Origin: Streptomonospora salina | Lineage (GTDB): Bacteria; Actinomycetota; Actinomycetes; Streptosporangiales; Streptosporangiaceae | Direction: 5' to 3' | Assembly: GCF_014204715.1 (NCBI RefSeq) | Contig: NZ_JACHLY010000001.1 | Coordinates: 3,804,501-3,868,500, forward strand | Length of the DNA: 64,000 nt | In this document: piece by piece, positions 1 to 8,265 of the stretch | How positions within the stretch are numbered: position 1 is the stretch's first letter | How the letters are laid out: every line of letters begins with the position of its first letter | The notes under the pieces: generated by a model | Told to the model about the DNA's origin: nothing | Seen by the model: only the letters and a program-made list of their open reading frames with translations | Databases searched by the model: none | Program-made: the position numbers and the translations under genes

Positions 1-573
1 CACGCCGGAGTGTGTGACCGAGACCGGCTCGGAGGAGCCGGGGAAGAGCACGACGCCGCTCTCGCTCTCGCCGTCGGCCAGGTCGAGCGCCTCGAACGCG
101 TCGTCCTGGGTGGTGGTTTCGAACAGGTCGGCTTCGACGGTCTGGCCGTCGGCGTCCTCCATGCTGAAGTACAGCGGATTGACGTCGAGGCTCTCACCGG
201 TGTTGTTGGTGAGGGTGACGTTCACGGCGACGTAGTCGTCGCCGTCGCTCAACACGGTGGTCTGGTACTCGGCGGATTCGGCGGTGATCTCGACGGGGGC
301 GCCGCTGTCGGCCGGCTCCTCGTCGGCGGGCGCCGTGTCCCCGCCCTGGCCCTCGCCCTGCTCCGGTGCGGAGTCGCCCGAGTCGCCGCCGGAGCCCCCG
401 CCGGCTTCGTCGTCGCCGCCGGTGTTGACGATGACGGCGAAGATGATGACGATTCCGAGGACGAGGGCCAGCGCGCCGCCGCAGCCGAAGCACCCCACGA
501 GCCAGTAGTTGGGCTTCTTCTCGGGCTGGGGCGCCGGGTAGGGCTGGGGCTGGGGTGGATACTGAGAGTACAC
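1..573 (-). CDS. Membrane-anchored DUF4352-like protein, 3' end cut by window
   Basis: The gene starts with GTG at 573 and runs off the left edge of the window (191 codons present). The protein opens with a Pro/Gln/Tyr-rich cytoplasmic leader (residues 1-20) and a hydrophobic segment (about 24-50) with two Cys and a Gly cluster. An acidic, Gly-rich linker follows, then a beta-rich domain with the sequence VNVTLTNNTGESLDV. That pattern is typical of extracellular DUF4352/telokin-like domains. Family members are surface proteins of unknown role, often beside secretion or signalling genes. The leader resembles the PQPQPYP starts common in actinobacterial membrane proteins. The Shine-Dalgarno match before the GTG is poor, so the start rests on the reading frame and domain layout. 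The family call is from pattern memory and is moderately sure. Confidence 0.7.
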   Translation of the reverse strand, partial: MYSQYPPQPQPYPAPQPEKKPNYWLVGCFGCGGALALVLGIVIIFAVIVNTGGDDEAGGGSGGDSGDSAPEQGEGQGGDTAPADEEPADSGAPVEITAESAEYQTTVLSDGDDYVAVNVTLTNNTGESLDVNPLYFSMEDADGQTVEADLFETTTQDDAFEALDLADGESESGVVLFPGSSEPVSVTHSGV

Positions 574-907
574 GGAGGTCCCTGTGAGTCGTGAGTGCGG
601 CTTTTGCGGCTTATGCGCATTCTGGGGGCCAGAAAAGCGTACAGCGGGCCGGTGAAGCCGGGTGCTGAACGGCCCGACCCGCCGTCGTCGGCCGGTCGGG
701 CCACCGGTCGGCCACTGCCTGACCGCCCGGCGTCGCGGCATCCCGTAGGACGGTCGTCATCCGGTGCCGGTTCCGTCCGTTCCGCCCGCTCTTCGCCGAC
801 GGATGCGACACCTCCGCCGACACCGGAACCCCCGCCTCTGACCGCATCCGGTCAGCCGCGGCATCCGATCGGACACCGCCGCCGGCCGCCCGTCCGCTCG
901 GCCGGGC
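574..907. other. Intergenic region, no gene seen
   Basis: This 334-bp stretch lies between the start of the DUF4352-like gene and the stop of the PfkB kinase gene. Both genes are on the minus strand. It must hold the terminator of the kinase operon and the promoter of the left gene. A short perfect palindrome, TGACCG-catc-CGGTCA at 839-854, could be a weak terminator or an operator. The A/T-richer patch at about 600-640 is the likely promoter of the left gene. Open frames here show no protein-like composition. Confidence 0.5.
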
Positions 908-1876
908 TCAACCGAATCCGGCCAGCTCGGCGGCCGTGGGCGGGTCGGCGCCCGGGCGGGTGCAGTTGATCGCGGCGCAGGCGGCGGCCGACGCCAGCAG
1001 CGCCCGCAGATCCTCCGCACCCGTCGGCACCGCGCCGCCCGAGGCGCACTCGCTGACCAGGGCCGCCATGAACGTGTCGCCGGCACCGATCGTGTCGTGC
1101 ACCGCCACCCGCGGTGTGGACACGTCGGCGCGCCCTCGGGCGCTGAGCGCGAAGGCGCCCGCGCCGCCGAGCGTGACCACCACCGCTTGCGGACCCAGCC
1201 CCAGCAGGTGCCGGGCCGCTTCCTCGGCGGAGGTACCGGGATACAGCTCGGCGAGGTCGTCGTCGCTGGCCTTGACCAGATGGCTGACGCGGCAGAAGTC
1301 CTCGACGCGGGCGCGGGCGCGGTCGGGACCGGGCAGCGTCGCCATACGTACGTTCGGATCGAAGGTGACGATGCGGCGCCGCCCTTCGCTGCGGGCCAGC
1401 TCCAGAAGTTCGGCGTCGCCGGGCGGACGCAGCGCCGCGATCGACCCCAGATGCAGCGCCCGCACCGAGTCCGGAAGCGCGCCGGCGAGTTCGGCGCGCG
1501 TCCACGACCAGTCGGGGGCGTCCTCCAACCAGAAGTCGTAGCGCGCGGACCCGTCGTCGGCCAGCGTCGCCACGGCCAGCGCCGAGGAGCCCAGACCGGC
1601 CGGGCAGCGGCTCAGGTCGACCGACTCCGCGGCCATCCGCGCGCGCAGCCGCTCGGCGAAGGCGTCGCCGCCGAACCGCGACAGCAGCATCGTGGGTGTG
1701 CCCAACCGGGCGGTGGCCACGGCGATGTTGGCCGGTCCGCCGCCGGGCACCGGCCGCAGCACGCCGCCCGCCTCCGGCAGCAGGTCCATCACGTGCTCGC
1801 CGGCGATCGCCGCCTGCGGAGCCTCCTGCGCCGCCGCCCGGTGCTGCGCGGCCTGCGCGTGTCCGTGCGTGCTCAC
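908..1876 (-). CDS. PfkB-family sugar kinase (probable fructokinase)
   Basis: The product is a 322-residue ribokinase-fold (PfkB) kinase that should phosphorylate a furanose sugar with ATP, most likely fructose to fructose-6-phosphate. Visible signatures are the N-terminal AGEHVMDLLP strand (about 24-33), the GGGPANIAVATARLG substrate segment, and the C-terminal anion-hole/catalytic motif TIGAGDTF (about 262-269, catalytic Asp 267). The length is normal for the family. The GTG start at 1876 overlaps the TGA stop of the upstream isomerase gene as GTGA, so the two are translationally coupled. The coupling supports a shared pathway: the AGE-type isomerase would make fructose and this enzyme would trap it. 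Adenosine or another sugar as substrate cannot be excluded from sequence alone. Confidence 0.88.
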   Translation of the reverse strand: MSTHGHAQAAQHRAAAQEAPQAAIAGEHVMDLLPEAGGVLRPVPGGGPANIAVATARLGTPTMLLSRFGGDAFAERLRARMAAESVDLSRCPAGLGSSALAVATLADDGSARYDFWLEDAPDWSWTRAELAGALPDSVRALHLGSIAALRPPGDAELLELARSEGRRRIVTFDPNVRMATLPGPDRARARVEDFCRVSHLVKASDDDLAELYPGTSAEEAARHLLGLGPQAVVVTLGGAGAFALSARGRADVSTPRVAVHDTIGAGDTFMAALVSECASGGAVPTGAEDLRALLASAAACAAINCTRPGADPPTAAELAGFG

Positions 1877-3108
1877 GCGTGCGTCCTCCCCTCGGGTGCG
1901 GCCCCGGCCCCGCGTACCGCGTAGCCGGGGATCGGCGTTCCCGCCGCGAACGACAGCGCAGTGTAAGCGTGGTACACGTCGGGCCGGCCGCTCCAGACGG
2001 TGGCGCTGGGACGCCCGTGCGGGTCGGTCTCGTGGCGCCAGTTCTGCGCGGTGTCGACGAAGTACTCCCGCACGTGGGCCCACCACCGCCGGGCCGAGGA
2101 GGCGTAGCCGGGGTCGCCGGTGCGGGTGTGCAGGGCGTGGGCAGCGGCGCACGCTTCGGTGGCCACCCAGTGCATGCGCTCGCCGATCACCGGGCGGTCG
2201 TCCCAGTCCAGCGTGTAGCAGAACCCGTCGGCGCCGTCGGGCGCCCAGGACGCCGCGACCGCGGTGGAGAGCAGATCCTCGGCCGCCGGCGCCAACCAGG
2301 CGGGCGGCTCCTCCAGAGCGGCTTCGACGTGCAGCAGCAGGCGCGCCCACTCCAGCGAGTGGCCGGGGGTCCAGCCGTAGGGGCGGAACGGATCGGCCGG
2401 GCGGTCGCGGTTGTAGTCGGGCAGCACGCGCCAGTCGGCGGTGTAGTGCTCGGGCAGCCGGTAGCCGTGCGCGGCGGCCTGGCCGCGGATGAGGAAGTCG
2501 GCGATCGACAGCGCCCGCTGCGCCCAGGCGGGGTCGCCGGTGGCCGCGCCCGCGGCGAGGAACGCCTCGACCATGTGCATGTTGCTGTTGGCGCCGCGGT
2601 AGTCCTCGCCGCGGGAGAAGGAGCGGTCGAAGGATTCGGCCGCGCGCCCGGTCTCGGCGTCCCAGAACCGGTCGAGCACCGTCGCCGCCGCGTCGTCGAG
2701 GAGGCCGGCGGCGCCCGGGACGTCGGCGGAGGCCGCGGTGGAGGCGGCCAGCAGGACGAAGGCGTGCTGGTATCCGGCCTTGTCGGTGTCGACGGGGGAG
2801 CCGTCGAAGGCCACGGTGGACAGCCAGCCGCCGTGCTCGGCGTCGCGCAGCGACCCGCGCAGGCTGCGTACGCCGTGCTCGGCGAGACCGGCCGCCGCAC
2901 CGCCGTGTGCACGTGCGTGCAGCGCGCTGACGTGGGTGGTGCGCGCGGTGATCCAGGCCTGTACGCCCTGCTCTTCGCGCGCCCGCCCGTCGTCGTCCAG
3001 CCAGGCGAACCCGTGCTCCTGCCGGGAGCGCCCGGCCCAGGCGACGAGTCCGTCCCCCTGCTCTCGCGTCCACTCCGGCGGGGCCGGATCGTCGGCGGAG
3101 AAGTCCAT
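1873..3108 (-). CDS. AGE-family aldose-ketose isomerase (mannose isomerase / YihS-like)
   Basis: This 411-residue protein belongs to the N-acylglucosamine 2-epimerase superfamily, with an (alpha/alpha)6 barrel. The key segments are TARTTHVSALH (about 54-64), GANSNMHMVEA (172-182), GWTPGHSLEWARL (245-257) and RPDVYHAY (375-382). His178, His250 and His380 line up by context with the catalytic histidines described for YihS-type isomerases. That favours isomerisation (mannose or a close analogue to fructose) over true GlcNAc epimerisation. It sits directly upstream of the PfkB kinase and overlaps it by 4 bp. It lies close to the beta-mannosidase and LacI genes. ATG at 3108 follows an AAGGA-like ribosome site. 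A sulfoquinovose isomerase role is the main alternative, but no other sulfoquinovose gene is nearby. Confidence 0.85.
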   Translation of the reverse strand: MDFSADDPAPPEWTREQGDGLVAWAGRSRQEHGFAWLDDDGRAREEQGVQAWITARTTHVSALHARAHGGAAAGLAEHGVRSLRGSLRDAEHGGWLSTVAFDGSPVDTDKAGYQHAFVLLAASTAASADVPGAAGLLDDAAATVLDRFWDAETGRAAESFDRSFSRGEDYRGANSNMHMVEAFLAAGAATGDPAWAQRALSIADFLIRGQAAAHGYRLPEHYTADWRVLPDYNRDRPADPFRPYGWTPGHSLEWARLLLHVEAALEEPPAWLAPAAEDLLSTAVAASWAPDGADGFCYTLDWDDRPVIGERMHWVATEACAAAHALHTRTGDPGYASSARRWWAHVREYFVDTAQNWRHETDPHGRPSATVWSGRPDVYHAYTALSFAAGTPIPGYAVRGAGAAPEGRTHA

Positions 3109-3212
3109 ATGGCGGCGTCCTTCCTACACACGTGTACCCGTCCGCGGCGGATGGCCGCGCGGGGTCCGGTCGGCGGCCGGGTGGTCCGCCGACGACCGGA
3201 ACAGCCGGGCGC

Positions 3213-3224
3213 TGAACCGGTTAC
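3213..3224. promoter_or_regulatory. Candidate LacI-type operator upstream of the isomerase-kinase operon
   Basis: The site is centred on AACCGGTT (3215-3222), about 105 bp upstream of the isomerase start. LacI-family operators are usually short palindromes around a central CG, and this one fits the pattern. The adjacent LacI-type gene, whose stop is at 3342, is the natural candidate to bind it. The assignment is inference from pattern and position. Confidence 0.4.
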
Positions 3225-3341
3225 GTTCTACGATTCCTCAGGTCATGGCCGCCTGGTCCGCCCCCGGTCGCCGTCCGGGAGCGTACACCCGGCCCTGCGG
3301 GGACCCGCGGGCGCCGGGCCCCGGAGCGGGTCCCGCCGGCA

Positions 3342-4364
3342 CTACCGCGCCTCCGGCGGGCGGGCGGTGCTCGCGCGCGGCACCAGACCCGCGTCGGCGG
3401 CGCGCCGGTCCTCGGCCGGGCGGCCGGCGAGCACGTCCAGCAGCGCCCGGGCCGCCTGTTCGCCGAACCCGTTCACGTCGCGGGCGATCGCCGTCAGGGC
3501 CGGTCGGGTCATGCGGCACAGCGGGGAGTCGTCCCAGGCGACCACCGACAGGTCGGCGGGCACCGCGAATCCCATCTCCTGGGCCACGCTCAGCCCCGAG
3601 ACCGCCATCAGGTCGTTGTCGAACATCACCGCCGTCGGCCGCGGCGCCTGCGCGAGCAGCCCGCGCGTGGCCCGGGCGCCGGCCTCGTCGGTGTAGTCGG
3701 CGTGCACCACGGCGCGGCCGTCCATCCCCAACTCGGCCGCCGACTCCTCGAACGCCCGCGTCCGCCGCGACGTGTGCATCAGCGTCGGGGGACCGGCCAC
3801 GCGCGCGATGCGGCGGTGGCCCAGGTCGGCGAGGTGGCGCAGGGCCATCGCCATCCAGGCGGCGTCGTCGGACCACACGCACGGTTGGGCCGCGTCCGGC
3901 AGCGGCCCGCCCACCAGCACCGCCGGCAGGCCCATCTCCTCCAGAGCCGCGGGCCGCTTGTCGTCGTCGACCAGGTCCAGCACCAGCACCCCGTCCACGC
4001 GCCGCTGCGCGTGCCACTGGCGGTAGGTGCGGATCTCGTGGTCCTGGTCGGCGGCCACCTGCAGCAGCAGCGACGTCGAGGTCGGCGACAGCGCGGTCTG
4101 CACCCCCGACATCAGCTCCATGAAGAACGGCTCCAGGCCCAGTGTGCGCGCGGGGCGGTCGACGACCAGCCCGATCGCGTCGGCGCGGCCGTCCGACAGC
4201 GCGCGTGCCGCCGTGCTCGGTGCCCAGCCCAGCTCTTCGGCGATGGCCAGTACCCGCAGCCGGGTGGCCTCGGAGACTCCGGGTCTGCCGTTGAGCGCGT
4301 AGGAGACCGATCCCTTGGAGACTCCCGCTGCCCGGGCGATATCGGCGATGGTGGGACGGTGCAC
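3342..4364 (-). CDS. LacI-family transcriptional regulator (complete)
   Basis: This is a 340-residue sugar-responsive regulator. The GTG start at 4364 has a good ribosome site (AAGGAAG) just upstream, and translation then begins directly at the helix-turn-helix (PTIADIARAAGVSKGSVSYALNG as seen at about 4-26). The hinge helix region follows, then a periplasmic-binding-protein-like core with the segments EPFFMEL, LADLGHRRIARV, PTAVMFDNDLMAV and LSVVAWDDSPLCR. A longer ATG frame to 4490 exists, but it adds a basic, proline-rich leader unlike LacI proteins. The gene lies between the isomerase-kinase operon and a second LacI-like gene that is clearly its paralogue but has no DNA-binding domain. 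Its likely role is repression of the mannoside operons until a mannose- or mannobiose-like ligand binds. Confidence 0.9.
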   Translation of the reverse strand: MHRPTIADIARAAGVSKGSVSYALNGRPGVSEATRLRVLAIAEELGWAPSTAARALSDGRADAIGLVVDRPARTLGLEPFFMELMSGVQTALSPTSTSLLLQVAADQDHEIRTYRQWHAQRRVDGVLVLDLVDDDKRPAALEEMGLPAVLVGGPLPDAAQPCVWSDDAAWMAMALRHLADLGHRRIARVAGPPTLMHTSRRTRAFEESAAELGMDGRAVVHADYTDEAGARATRGLLAQAPRPTAVMFDNDLMAVSGLSVAQEMGFAVPADLSVVAWDDSPLCRMTRPALTAIARDVNGFGEQAARALLDVLAGRPAEDRRAADAGLVPRASTARPPEAR

Positions 4365-4495
4365 GGTGAACTTCCTTTGCGATTCGGCGGACCGACGGTA
4401 CCGGCTGCGGCCGCGCCGCACCGGGGGCCGGTCCGTGCCCACCGGCCGGGGCGGAGGTACCCCGGAGCGCGCGGGCGCAATCCCCGACACCTCCG

Positions 4496-4506
4496 AACGT
4501 AGCGTT
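4496..4506. promoter_or_regulatory. Possible operator in the leader of the complete lacI-type gene
   Basis: AACG-tag-CGTT forms an 11-bp palindrome with the central CG half-sites often seen in LacI operators. It lies 132 bp upstream of the GTG start, inside the 271-bp gap between the two LacI-like genes. Autoregulation is possible but rests only on the palindrome. Confidence 0.28.
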
Positions 4507-4635
4507 TCCCGGGCCCGGTATCGGGACGGCCGGCGCGCCCGAACAGCACGGACGGCGCGAACCGCCCGGGCGGTCCGACGCGTGCGGGCGGCCCGAACGG
4601 CCCCACCGGGCCCCGCACGGGGATCCGCCCCGCCG

Positions 4636-5511
4636 TCACACGGCAGCGTGTACCCCCGGGCGGGCCGTGCTTCCCCGAGGGGTGATGCGGGCGGGCGGCG
4701 ACCGGCGGTCGGCTACCGGCCCGCCGCCGGCGGCCTCCAGGACCGACTCGGCGACCGCGGCCCCGTACTGGTGGACGTCCACGCTCATCGTGGTCAGCGG
4801 CGGCGACGACAACCGGCACTGCGTCGAGTCGTCCCAGGCCACCAGGCTCACCTGCGCGGGTACCGAAACTCCCAGGTCCGCGGCCGCCTGCAGGCCCGCC
4901 ACCGCCATGACGTCGTTGTCGTACAGGACGGCGGTGGGCGCGTGCGGCCGCCGCAGCAGCGCGGCGGTCAGCTCGGCCCCGGACTCGGCGGAGTAGTCGC
5001 CCTCGACGACGACCGGCGGCTCCGCGCCGGCCGCGCGGCACCCCTCGTCCAGCGCAGCGGTGCGCCTGTGGGTGTGCAGCAGGGAGGCGGGCCCGCTGAC
5101 CCGGGCCACACGGCGGTGGCCCAGGCCCAGCAGGTGCTCCAGCGCCTCGTGCACCGGAGCGGCGTCGTCGGTGCGCACACACGCGGCGGGCGGCTGCCCG
5201 TCCCAGGAGCCGACGAGCACCGCGGGCAACCCCAGCTCGGACAGCACGCCCGGACGCTCGTCGCCGACGGTCAGGTTGACCACGGCCACCGCGTCGACCA
5301 GCCCCCGCGCCGCCCACCGGCGGTACGTGTCCAGCTCGGCCCGCTGGTCGGCGACGATGTGCAGCAGCACCGACATGTCGAGCCGGGCCAGGCGCTCTTC
5401 GATCCCGCCGATGAACTCCATGAAGAACGGTTCGACGCTGAGCAGGTGCGCCGGCCGCGCCAGCACCAGCCCGATCGCGCCGGCCGCGGCGGGGCGGACC
5501 GGCGGGCTCAT
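4636..5511 (-). CDS. LacI-type sugar-binding sensor lacking the DNA-binding domain
   Basis: This 291-residue protein is the effector-binding core of a LacI regulator, starting MSPPVRPAAAGAIGLVLARP. No helix-turn-helix and no hinge helix precede the core. Shared segments with the neighbouring full-length LacI show paralogy: VEPFFMEF, TYRRW, LPAVLVG, LGHRRVARVSGP, PTAVLYDNDVMAV and VSLVAWDDSTQCR. The ATG at 5511 overlaps the stop of the beta-mannosidase gene (ATGA), so it is translationally coupled to that enzyme. The coding sequence upstream is intact mannosidase, so the missing domain is not hidden by a frameshift. The protein may bind the same sugar and dimerise with the complete LacI paralogue, acting as a modulator. 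It could also be a decaying duplicate, but the reading frame is clean. Confidence 0.85.
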   Translation of the reverse strand: MSPPVRPAAAGAIGLVLARPAHLLSVEPFFMEFIGGIEERLARLDMSVLLHIVADQRAELDTYRRWAARGLVDAVAVVNLTVGDERPGVLSELGLPAVLVGSWDGQPPAACVRTDDAAPVHEALEHLLGLGHRRVARVSGPASLLHTHRRTAALDEGCRAAGAEPPVVVEGDYSAESGAELTAALLRRPHAPTAVLYDNDVMAVAGLQAAADLGVSVPAQVSLVAWDDSTQCRLSSPPLTTMSVDVHQYGAAVAESVLEAAGGGPVADRRSPPARITPRGSTARPGVHAAV

Positions 5512-8000
5512 GCAGCGCCGGTCGGGTGCGCGGCCAGCCCGTTGGCGCAGCGCAGCACCTGCGGGTCGGTCAGCCGTTCCGGCGCGATGCGCGCGGCGGT
5601 GCGCACGGTGAACGAGTGCGTCCGCCCGGCCGGGACGGACACCAGCATGTCGTCGGCCTCGGCGTCGGGAGCGACCCGGTCGGCCAGGATCGCGACGTCG
5701 CGGGCGAAGCTGTGCGCGTGCACGTCCACGCGGTAGCCCTCCGGAACGGCGGTGACCTGCGCGCTGAGCGGAGCGGGGTCGTAGGACAGCTCCACGTCCT
5801 CGCGGAAGGTGTGCACGGTGCGCGCGTCGTCGGTGGCGGCCACGAGTAGCTCCTTGCTCGGATCGGCCGGGGTGAGCAGGGACGCGGGAACCTCCAGGCG
5901 GACGGCCGACCGTGCCCCTGCGGCCAGCCCGATACTAGCGGTGTCCAGCACCGCGCCCGAGAAGTCCTGCCGCTGGAGCTGCACGCCGCCGTGCCACTCC
6001 GCGTCGGTGTCGTTGACCGCGATCAGCGCCTGCCCGCTGTCGCGCGGCTGGAACGTCAGCAGGCGCGGCGCGTACGCACGGCGCAGGGCGTAGTACAGCG
6101 GCTTGGGGCGCCCGTCGCCGTCGACCGCCGCCCACGACGTCACCGGCCAGCAGTCGTTGAGCTGCCACACGAGGGTGCCCGCGGTGCGCGGCCACCACGA
6201 CCGGTAGTGCTCGACCCCGAAGGCGACGGCCCGCGCCTGGTTGAGCTGGGCGGCCCAGTGCCAGTCGGCGAAGTCCTCCGGCACGGGCAGGTGGCCCTGC
6301 ATCCCGCGGTGCAGCTTGCCGTTGCCGTCCGCGGCCTTCTGGTGCATCAGGAACGCCGGTGAGGTGGGCGTGAGCGGAGCGTCGTGGATCCACGTGGTGA
6401 GGGTCGTCCAGGTGGGCGGGCCCTGGAAGCCGAACTCGGCGCAGAAGCGCGGCACCGTGTCGCGGTAGTGGGTGTAGTCGACCTGGTTCCACACCTCCCA
6501 CTCGTGGCGGCAGCCGTGGTCGGGATCGTTGGGGTGCACCCCGCCGGGCCGGTGGCCGGGGCTGCACGGGCTGCCCTCGACATAGGGGCGGGTGGGGTCG
6601 AGCTCGGCGACCACGCGCGGGAACAGGTCGTAGTAGTAGCCCTCGCCCCACGTGGCTCCGGCCAGTTCCCGCTGCCAGCCCCAGTCGGCGAAGCCCCACA
6701 GGTTCTCGTTGCCGCCGTTCCACACCGCCAGCGACGCGTGCGAGGACAGGCGGGCGACGTTCTCGCGCGCCTCGGCCTCGAACTCCACGGCCAGCGGCTC
6801 CTCCTCGGGATAGGCGGCGCAGGCCAGCGCGAAATCCTGCCACACCAGTACGCCGCGCTCGTCGCAGACGTCGTAGAAGTCCTCGGTCTCGTAGATGCCG
6901 CCGCCCCATACCCGCAGCATGTTCATGTGGGCGCCGAGCGCCTGGTCGACGCGGCGCTGCAGGTGCTCGCGGGTGATGCGGGTGAGGAAGTGGTCGTCGG
7001 GGATCCAGTTGGCGCCCTTGACCGCGACGGGCCGGCCGTTGACGGTCACCGTGAAGCCCGCGCCGTACGCGTCGGGGGAGGTGTCCACGGCCACCGTGCG
7101 GAACCCGATCCGGCGGTGCGCGGCATCCAGCCCGGCCTGCGGATGCGCGGCGCCGCCGGCGTCGGACAGCGCGACGTCGAGGTCGTAGAGCGGCTGGTCG
7201 CCGTAGCCGGCCGGCCACCACAGGCGGGCGTCGGGTACCTCGATCACGGCCACCGCCTCGCTCGCTCCGGCGGGCACCGCGACGCGGGCCTCGCGGCCGC
7301 CCGCGCGCGCGGTGACGACCGGGGCGGCGCCGGCGGGGTCGGCGTGCTCGACGCCAACATGCGCCTCGACGCGGCCGGTTCCGTCGTCGCCGACGGTGAC
7401 CAGCGGGCGCACCCCGGTGATGCGGGCGCCGGTCCAGCGCTCCAGCCGCACGGGCCGGAAGATGCCGGCCGTCTGCAGGTCGGGGCCCCAGTCCCAGCCG
7501 AAGGAGCAGGCCATCTTGCGGATCATGTTGTAGGGGTGGGCGTTGGTGTGCGGGCGGTGGCCCAGCCGCTCGCGCTCCCGCTCGGCGTGGTCCAACGCGG
7601 GGGCGAAGTCGACGGTGAGTTCGTTGGCGCCCCCGCGCAGCGCGTCGCGGACGTCGAAGCGGTAGGTGCGGTGCATGTTGGCGGTGCTGCCGATGCGGTG
7701 GCCGTTGAGGCGCACGGTGGCGACGGTGTCCAGTCCGTCGAAGGCCAGGTCGACCCGCTCGCCGGGCTGCGGCGCCTCGGCGTCGAAGGCGAGGGTGTAG
7801 CGCCACGCCGTCCGGTGGATCCAGGTGAGGCCGGCCTCGGCGGTGTCGAGGTAGGGGTCGCCGATGAGGCCGGCGGCGAGCAGGTCCGTGTGCACGCTTC
7901 CGGGTACCTGCGCCGGGACGGTGCGCCCGGCGATCTCCTCGGGCACCGGTCCGGCCGTCGCGGCCAGCAGCCAGTCCTCGTGCAGGGTCTGACGCTTCAT
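5508..8000 (-). CDS. GH2 beta-mannosidase
   Basis: The product is an 830-residue glycoside hydrolase family 2 enzyme that removes beta-mannose from the non-reducing end of manno-oligosaccharides. The order is a sugar-binding jelly-roll domain (about 1-185, with WDWGPDLQTAGIFRPVRLE), an immunoglobulin-like domain, a TIM barrel (about 320-650) and C-terminal beta domains. The acid/base Glu is in VWNGGNENLW (Glu432) and the nucleophile is in RFCAEFGFQG (Glu522). MLRVWGGGIYE is the conserved barrel motif. There is no signal peptide, so it acts inside the cell on imported oligosaccharides. Length matches the family. It is the first gene of a unit that runs into the DNA-binding-domain-less LacI gene. 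Transporter genes are not in the window. Confidence 0.93.
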   Translation of the reverse strand: MKRQTLHEDWLLAATAGPVPEEIAGRTVPAQVPGSVHTDLLAAGLIGDPYLDTAEAGLTWIHRTAWRYTLAFDAEAPQPGERVDLAFDGLDTVATVRLNGHRIGSTANMHRTYRFDVRDALRGGANELTVDFAPALDHAERERERLGHRPHTNAHPYNMIRKMACSFGWDWGPDLQTAGIFRPVRLERWTGARITGVRPLVTVGDDGTGRVEAHVGVEHADPAGAAPVVTARAGGREARVAVPAGASEAVAVIEVPDARLWWPAGYGDQPLYDLDVALSDAGGAAHPQAGLDAAHRRIGFRTVAVDTSPDAYGAGFTVTVNGRPVAVKGANWIPDDHFLTRITREHLQRRVDQALGAHMNMLRVWGGGIYETEDFYDVCDERGVLVWQDFALACAAYPEEEPLAVEFEAEARENVARLSSHASLAVWNGGNENLWGFADWGWQRELAGATWGEGYYYDLFPRVVAELDPTRPYVEGSPCSPGHRPGGVHPNDPDHGCRHEWEVWNQVDYTHYRDTVPRFCAEFGFQGPPTWTTLTTWIHDAPLTPTSPAFLMHQKAADGNGKLHRGMQGHLPVPEDFADWHWAAQLNQARAVAFGVEHYRSWWPRTAGTLVWQLNDCWPVTSWAAVDGDGRPKPLYYALRRAYAPRLLTFQPRDSGQALIAVNDTDAEWHGGVQLQRQDFSGAVLDTASIGLAAGARSAVRLEVPASLLTPADPSKELLVAATDDARTVHTFREDVELSYDPAPLSAQVTAVPEGYRVDVHAHSFARDVAILADRVAPDAEADDMLVSVPAGRTHSFTVRTAARIAPERLTDPQVLRCANGLAAHPTGAA

Positions 8001-8072
8001 GTGCTTATCACTCCAGGATCGGCCGCCGCGGTCGGCGGGGCAGGGGCGGCGCGTGCGCCGACGGCAGTTGGA

Positions 8073-8101
8073 TTCTTACGTCACCAAATTAAGTAAGTCA
8101 A
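8073..8101 (-). promoter_or_regulatory. Promoter of the beta-mannosidase gene
   Basis: Read on the minus strand there is a TTGACT -35 box (8096-8101), a 17-bp spacer and a TAAGAA -10 box (8073-8078). This is unusually close to the housekeeping sigma consensus for such GC-rich DNA. The block is AT-rich and sits 73 bp before the ATG. CTTAC and GTAAG half-sites overlap the boxes and may be an operator. Confidence 0.6.
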
Positions 8102-8150
8102 TCAACGACGCCGCCCCGGGGGCAAGGATCGCGCCGCGGCCGCACGACGA

Positions 8151-8187
8151 CGCCGGCACCCCCGCGCCGTGCGCGGGGGTGCCGGCG
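8151..8187. terminator. Strong 16-bp hairpin
   Basis: A perfect 16-bp inverted repeat (8151-8166 with 8172-8187, 5-nt loop) lies between the sugar dehydrogenase stop and the mannosidase promoter. It has no clear T-tract. With the second hairpin at 8211-8251 it should end transcription coming from the dehydrogenase gene. Confidence 0.65.
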
Positions 8188-8210
8188 TATCCGCTGCGGA
8201 CCGGGCCGCA

Positions 8211-8251
8211 GCGCCCCGCCGCGGCCCTGCCGGGAGGCCGGGGCGGGGCGC
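8211..8251 (-). terminator. Hairpin just after the sugar dehydrogenase stop
   Basis: GCGCCCCGCC at 8211-8220 pairs with GGCGGGGCGC at 8242-8251, with further pairing possible inside the loop. It lies 15 bp beyond the stop codon at 8266, which is the expected place for the intrinsic terminator of that minus-strand gene. Confidence 0.6.
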
Positions 8252-8265
8252 TCAGGATCCGGGCG

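Noticed and set aside
4636-5511. HTH-less LacI as a sequencing frameshift
   Set aside because: The upstream DNA is intact beta-mannosidase coding sequence to its stop, so no HTH can be restored by shifting frame.
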